From assembly GCA_022564695.1 (NCBI GenBank), contig JADFKX010000108.1, positions 1 through 6,921 of the forward strand: a stretch of 6,921 nucleotides of DNA, written 5' to 3'. A program made the translations under genes and the position numbers. The DNA comes from Chloroflexota bacterium. Lineage in GTDB: Bacteria > Chloroflexota > Dehalococcoidia > SM23-28-2 > RBG-16-64-32. The notes under the pieces were generated by a model. It saw only the letters and a program-made list of their open reading frames with translations, had not been told where the DNA came from and made no database searches. Shown here in pieces: positions 5,709 through 6,921 of this stretch (positions are counted from its first letter, which is position 1; the number at the start of each line of letters is the position of its first letter).

Positions 5709-5767
5709 GGCGCTCTTGGAGTCCCGTTATGCGCACCCTCCCGCGCGGGCACGGACTCGGGGGCGCC
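5709..5767 (+). other. Structured leader RNA segment of the Rid-family transcript
   Basis: Nested pairing is visible: GGCGC (5709-5713) with GCGCC (5763-5767), GAGTCC (5719-5724) with GGACTC (5753-5758), and an inner self-complementary CCCGCGCGGG (5740-5749). It lies downstream of the proposed start site and before the coding region. I recognise no riboswitch class; GC-rich DNA forms such pairs often, so function is unproven. Confidence 0.3.
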
Positions 5768-5818
5768 AGCGCATCTCCATCGTCATCGCTTTAGTGCGAT
5801 GCCACCTCTTCTCCGGTC

Positions 5819-6214
5819 ATGACAGAACGAAGACGCATCTCATCGAATAGTCCATACGAGGAGATCATCGGCTTCTCCCGCGCCGTGCGGGTGGGCGACA
5901 CCGTGTACGTCTCCGGCACCGTGGCCTGGAGCGATCCGCCTGAGGTGGGGAAGCTGGTGGGCGAGGGCGACGTGTACCTGCAGGCGCGGCAGGCGCTGCG
6001 CAACATTGAGCGAGCGCTGGTTGAGGCGGGCGCGTCGCTGAGGGACGTGGTGCGAACGCGCATCTACCTCACGGACATCGGCCGCTGGGAGGAGGCGGCG
6101 CGCGCCCACGCGGAGGCGTTCGCGGCGGTGAAGCCGGCGGCGACGATGGTGGAGGTGAGCCGGCTGGCGGAGGCGGTGATGCTGGTGGAGATAGAGGCGG
6201 TGGCGGTGGTCTGA
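5819..6214 (+). CDS. Rid-family (YjgF/YER057c/UK114) protein lacking the catalytic arginine
   Basis: A 131-residue protein of the usual Rid length. The family signatures run in order: SPYEEIIGFSRAVRVGDTVYVSGT (11-34, broken by the usual turn), ALRNIERALVEAGASLRDVV (59-78), RTRIYLTDIGRWEEA (79-93), and the C-terminal PAATMVEVSRLAEA...VEIEAVAVV (106-131). RidA proper hydrolyses reactive enamine/imine intermediates made by PLP enzymes as a cytoplasmic trimer. That activity needs an Arg at the third position of the PA-R-S-C-VEV motif (E. coli Arg105), and here that position is Ala108. The Glu of EIEA is kept (Glu124). It therefore resembles the Rid4-7 type groups, whose role is unclear, so I give no gene symbol. 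The only possible upstream start is ATG 5819: an in-frame TAG lies at 5792-5794, and no Shine-Dalgarno sequence is visible. It has its own promoter and long leader. Confidence 0.92.
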   Translation: MTERRRISSNSPYEEIIGFSRAVRVGDTVYVSGTVAWSDPPEVGKLVGEGDVYLQARQALRNIERALVEAGASLRDVVRTRIYLTDIGRWEEAARAHAEAFAAVKPAATMVEVSRLAEAVMLVEIEAVAVV

Positions 6215-6241
6215 GGCGGCTGGGGCCTGTTGGAAGCCGGC

Positions 6242-6921
6242 CTAATACTCCGGTTCCAAAGCGTCGTGGAGAACACAGTCGCCCCAGCCGGCGGCCGTCA
6301 GGTATTTTGAGTAGACCCAGCCAACCAGAGGTGAGCTAAGGCGAAACCACCCGTAGCCAAATTGCAGCTCGCCCGGCACGGTGAGCACAAACTCCTCTGC
6401 CCGTACCCCGGTCAGGTCCTCTAGCACCCCCACAGCGGGAGCGTCCGTCGTTGGCTCCGATCTTACGTTTAGCCTTGAGCCATAGGCGCAGACCAGCGCG
6501 TCACCGGGCAGTATGAGCAGCTGGTAGTCCTGGTGGCCCGCACGCCAGAACTTCCATTCTCCGGATGGATCCAGCCCTAGCACAGCCACGAATCCCGGGC
6601 CATCGGGAGAAGCGACGCCGAACACGGCGATGCCGCCCTGGACCGTGGACAGCTGCGAACTGAGACCGATACACTGCTTGTTCTGAGGATTGTTGGTCTG
6701 GCAGTCGGCGTCGCTGACGGCGTCATAATACTCCAGGGCCGCCGCTAAGGCCGAGTCTACCGCCTGTTCGCTGGCGAGCGTAGGCTCCGCCGTGGCCTCG
6801 GGAGTAGCCGCCGTCTGAGTGCTCGATGTGTGGTCGTCGTCGTGCGCCGTGGCGCCGTCGTGTTCGCCGCCGATTAGGTGGTCATCGTCGTGCGCCGTGG
6901 CGCCGTCATGGTCGCTGCCTA
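6242..6921 (-). CDS. SH3b-domain protein with His/Asp-rich tandem repeats (runs off right edge)
   Basis: The minus-strand frame is open from the right edge to the TAG at 6242-6244, about 226 visible residues; the N-terminus is outside the window. A GTG at 6625 would give a 127-residue product, but the frame upstream is clearly coding, so that is an internal Val. Reading N to C, two tandem 16-residue units contain HDGATAHDDDH, followed by a Thr/Ala/Ser/Glu low-complexity linker. A helical segment follows (SEQAVDSALAALEYYDAV, then DADC...NKQCIG with two Cys). A beta-rich stretch (VFGVASPDGPGFVAVLGLD) leads to a bacterial SH3 domain: LVCAYGSRLNVRSEPTTDA, then GYGWFRLSSPLVGWVYSKYL, ending in a short acidic tail. 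SH3b domains commonly bind cell-wall or surface components, and the linker and cysteines suggest an exported or surface-anchored protein. No promoter or signal peptide is visible here. It is convergent with the Rid gene, 27 bp away. Confidence 0.8.
   Translation of the reverse strand, partial: GSDHDGATAHDDDHLIGGEHDGATAHDDDHTSSTQTAATPEATAEPTLASEQAVDSALAAALEYYDAVSDADCQTNNPQNKQCIGLSSQLSTVQGGIAVFGVASPDGPGFVAVLGLDPSGEWKFWRAGHQDYQLLILPGDALVCAYGSRLNVRSEPTTDAPAVGVLEDLTGVRAEEFVLTVPGELQFGYGWFRLSSPLVGWVYSKYLTAAGWGDCVLHDALEPEY
6830..6921 (-). repeat. 48-bp tandem coding repeat (His/Asp-rich)
   Basis: Two in-frame copies, 6830-6877 and 6878-6921 (the second cut by the edge), differ at about 5 of the 44 bases that can be compared. 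Each encodes 16 residues including HDGATAHDDDH. The array may continue beyond the edge. It is a likely site of copy-number variation, and the HDDDH clusters look able to hold metal ions, which is inference. Confidence 0.75.

Noticed and set aside
5499..5822. 107-codon plus-strand frame between ruvB and the Rid gene
   Set aside because: It starts inside ruvB in another frame and has no ribosome binding site or domain. The region is better explained by promoter, operator and leader. Only its last 7 codons are kept as a low-interest note.
1..6921. CRISPR array, tRNA or rRNA genes, IS transposase
   Set aside because: No regularly spaced repeats, no tRNA-like cloverleaf or conserved TTCRANTC-type arm in gene context, no rRNA sequence and no transposase motif were seen on either strand.

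Overview
The window is bacterial, GC-rich and gene-dense. RuvB, a Rid-family protein and an ABM-domain protein point to a chromosome rather than a plasmid or virus. The 'PEPVEG' type dispersed repeat, the strong GC bias that opens long shadow frames, and the gene set would fit an environmental Chloroflexota (Dehalococcoidia-like) genome. That placement is inference only; nothing here proves it.

Layout, left to right. (a) 1-986, + strand, visibly lower in GC: the 3' end of an unrecognised gene, followed 10 bp later by a small HEPN-domain protein with an R-N-x3-H ribonuclease motif. The pair looks like part of an acquired toxin/defence-type operon cut by the left edge. (b) 987-1028: an imperfect dyad between convergent stops, marking the shift to GC-rich DNA. 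(c) 1023-1952, - strand: a serine alpha/beta hydrolase with its own extended -10 promoter. (d) 1953-2136: a divergent intergenic region with a perfect 8-bp-stem REP-like hairpin. (e) 2137-4092, +: a 651-residue phage-tail-hub-like protein with an apparent beta-propeller front half and no other phage gene beside it. (f) 4111-4392, -: a small ABM-like dimeric alpha/beta-barrel protein. (g) 4393-4522: a divergent promoter region with a good sigma70-type promoter and a dispersed repeat that runs into the ribosome binding site of the next gene. (h) 4523-5554, +: ruvB, complete, without ruvA or ruvC adjacent. (i) 5555-5818: a non-coding regulatory stretch with two DnaA-box-like repeats, a promoter whose -10 lies inside a perfect 7+7 dyad, and a structured leader. 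(j) 5819-6214, +: a Rid-family protein lacking the catalytic arginine. (k) 6242 to the right edge, -: the C-terminal part of a probably exported protein with His/Asp-rich tandem repeats, an Ala/Thr linker and an SH3b domain.

Most genes are single transcription units that alternate in strand. The only clear operon is the left-edge pair. The best candidates for something undescribed are that unknown+HEPN pair, the orphan tail-hub/propeller protein, and the operator-plus-leader region in front of the Rid gene.
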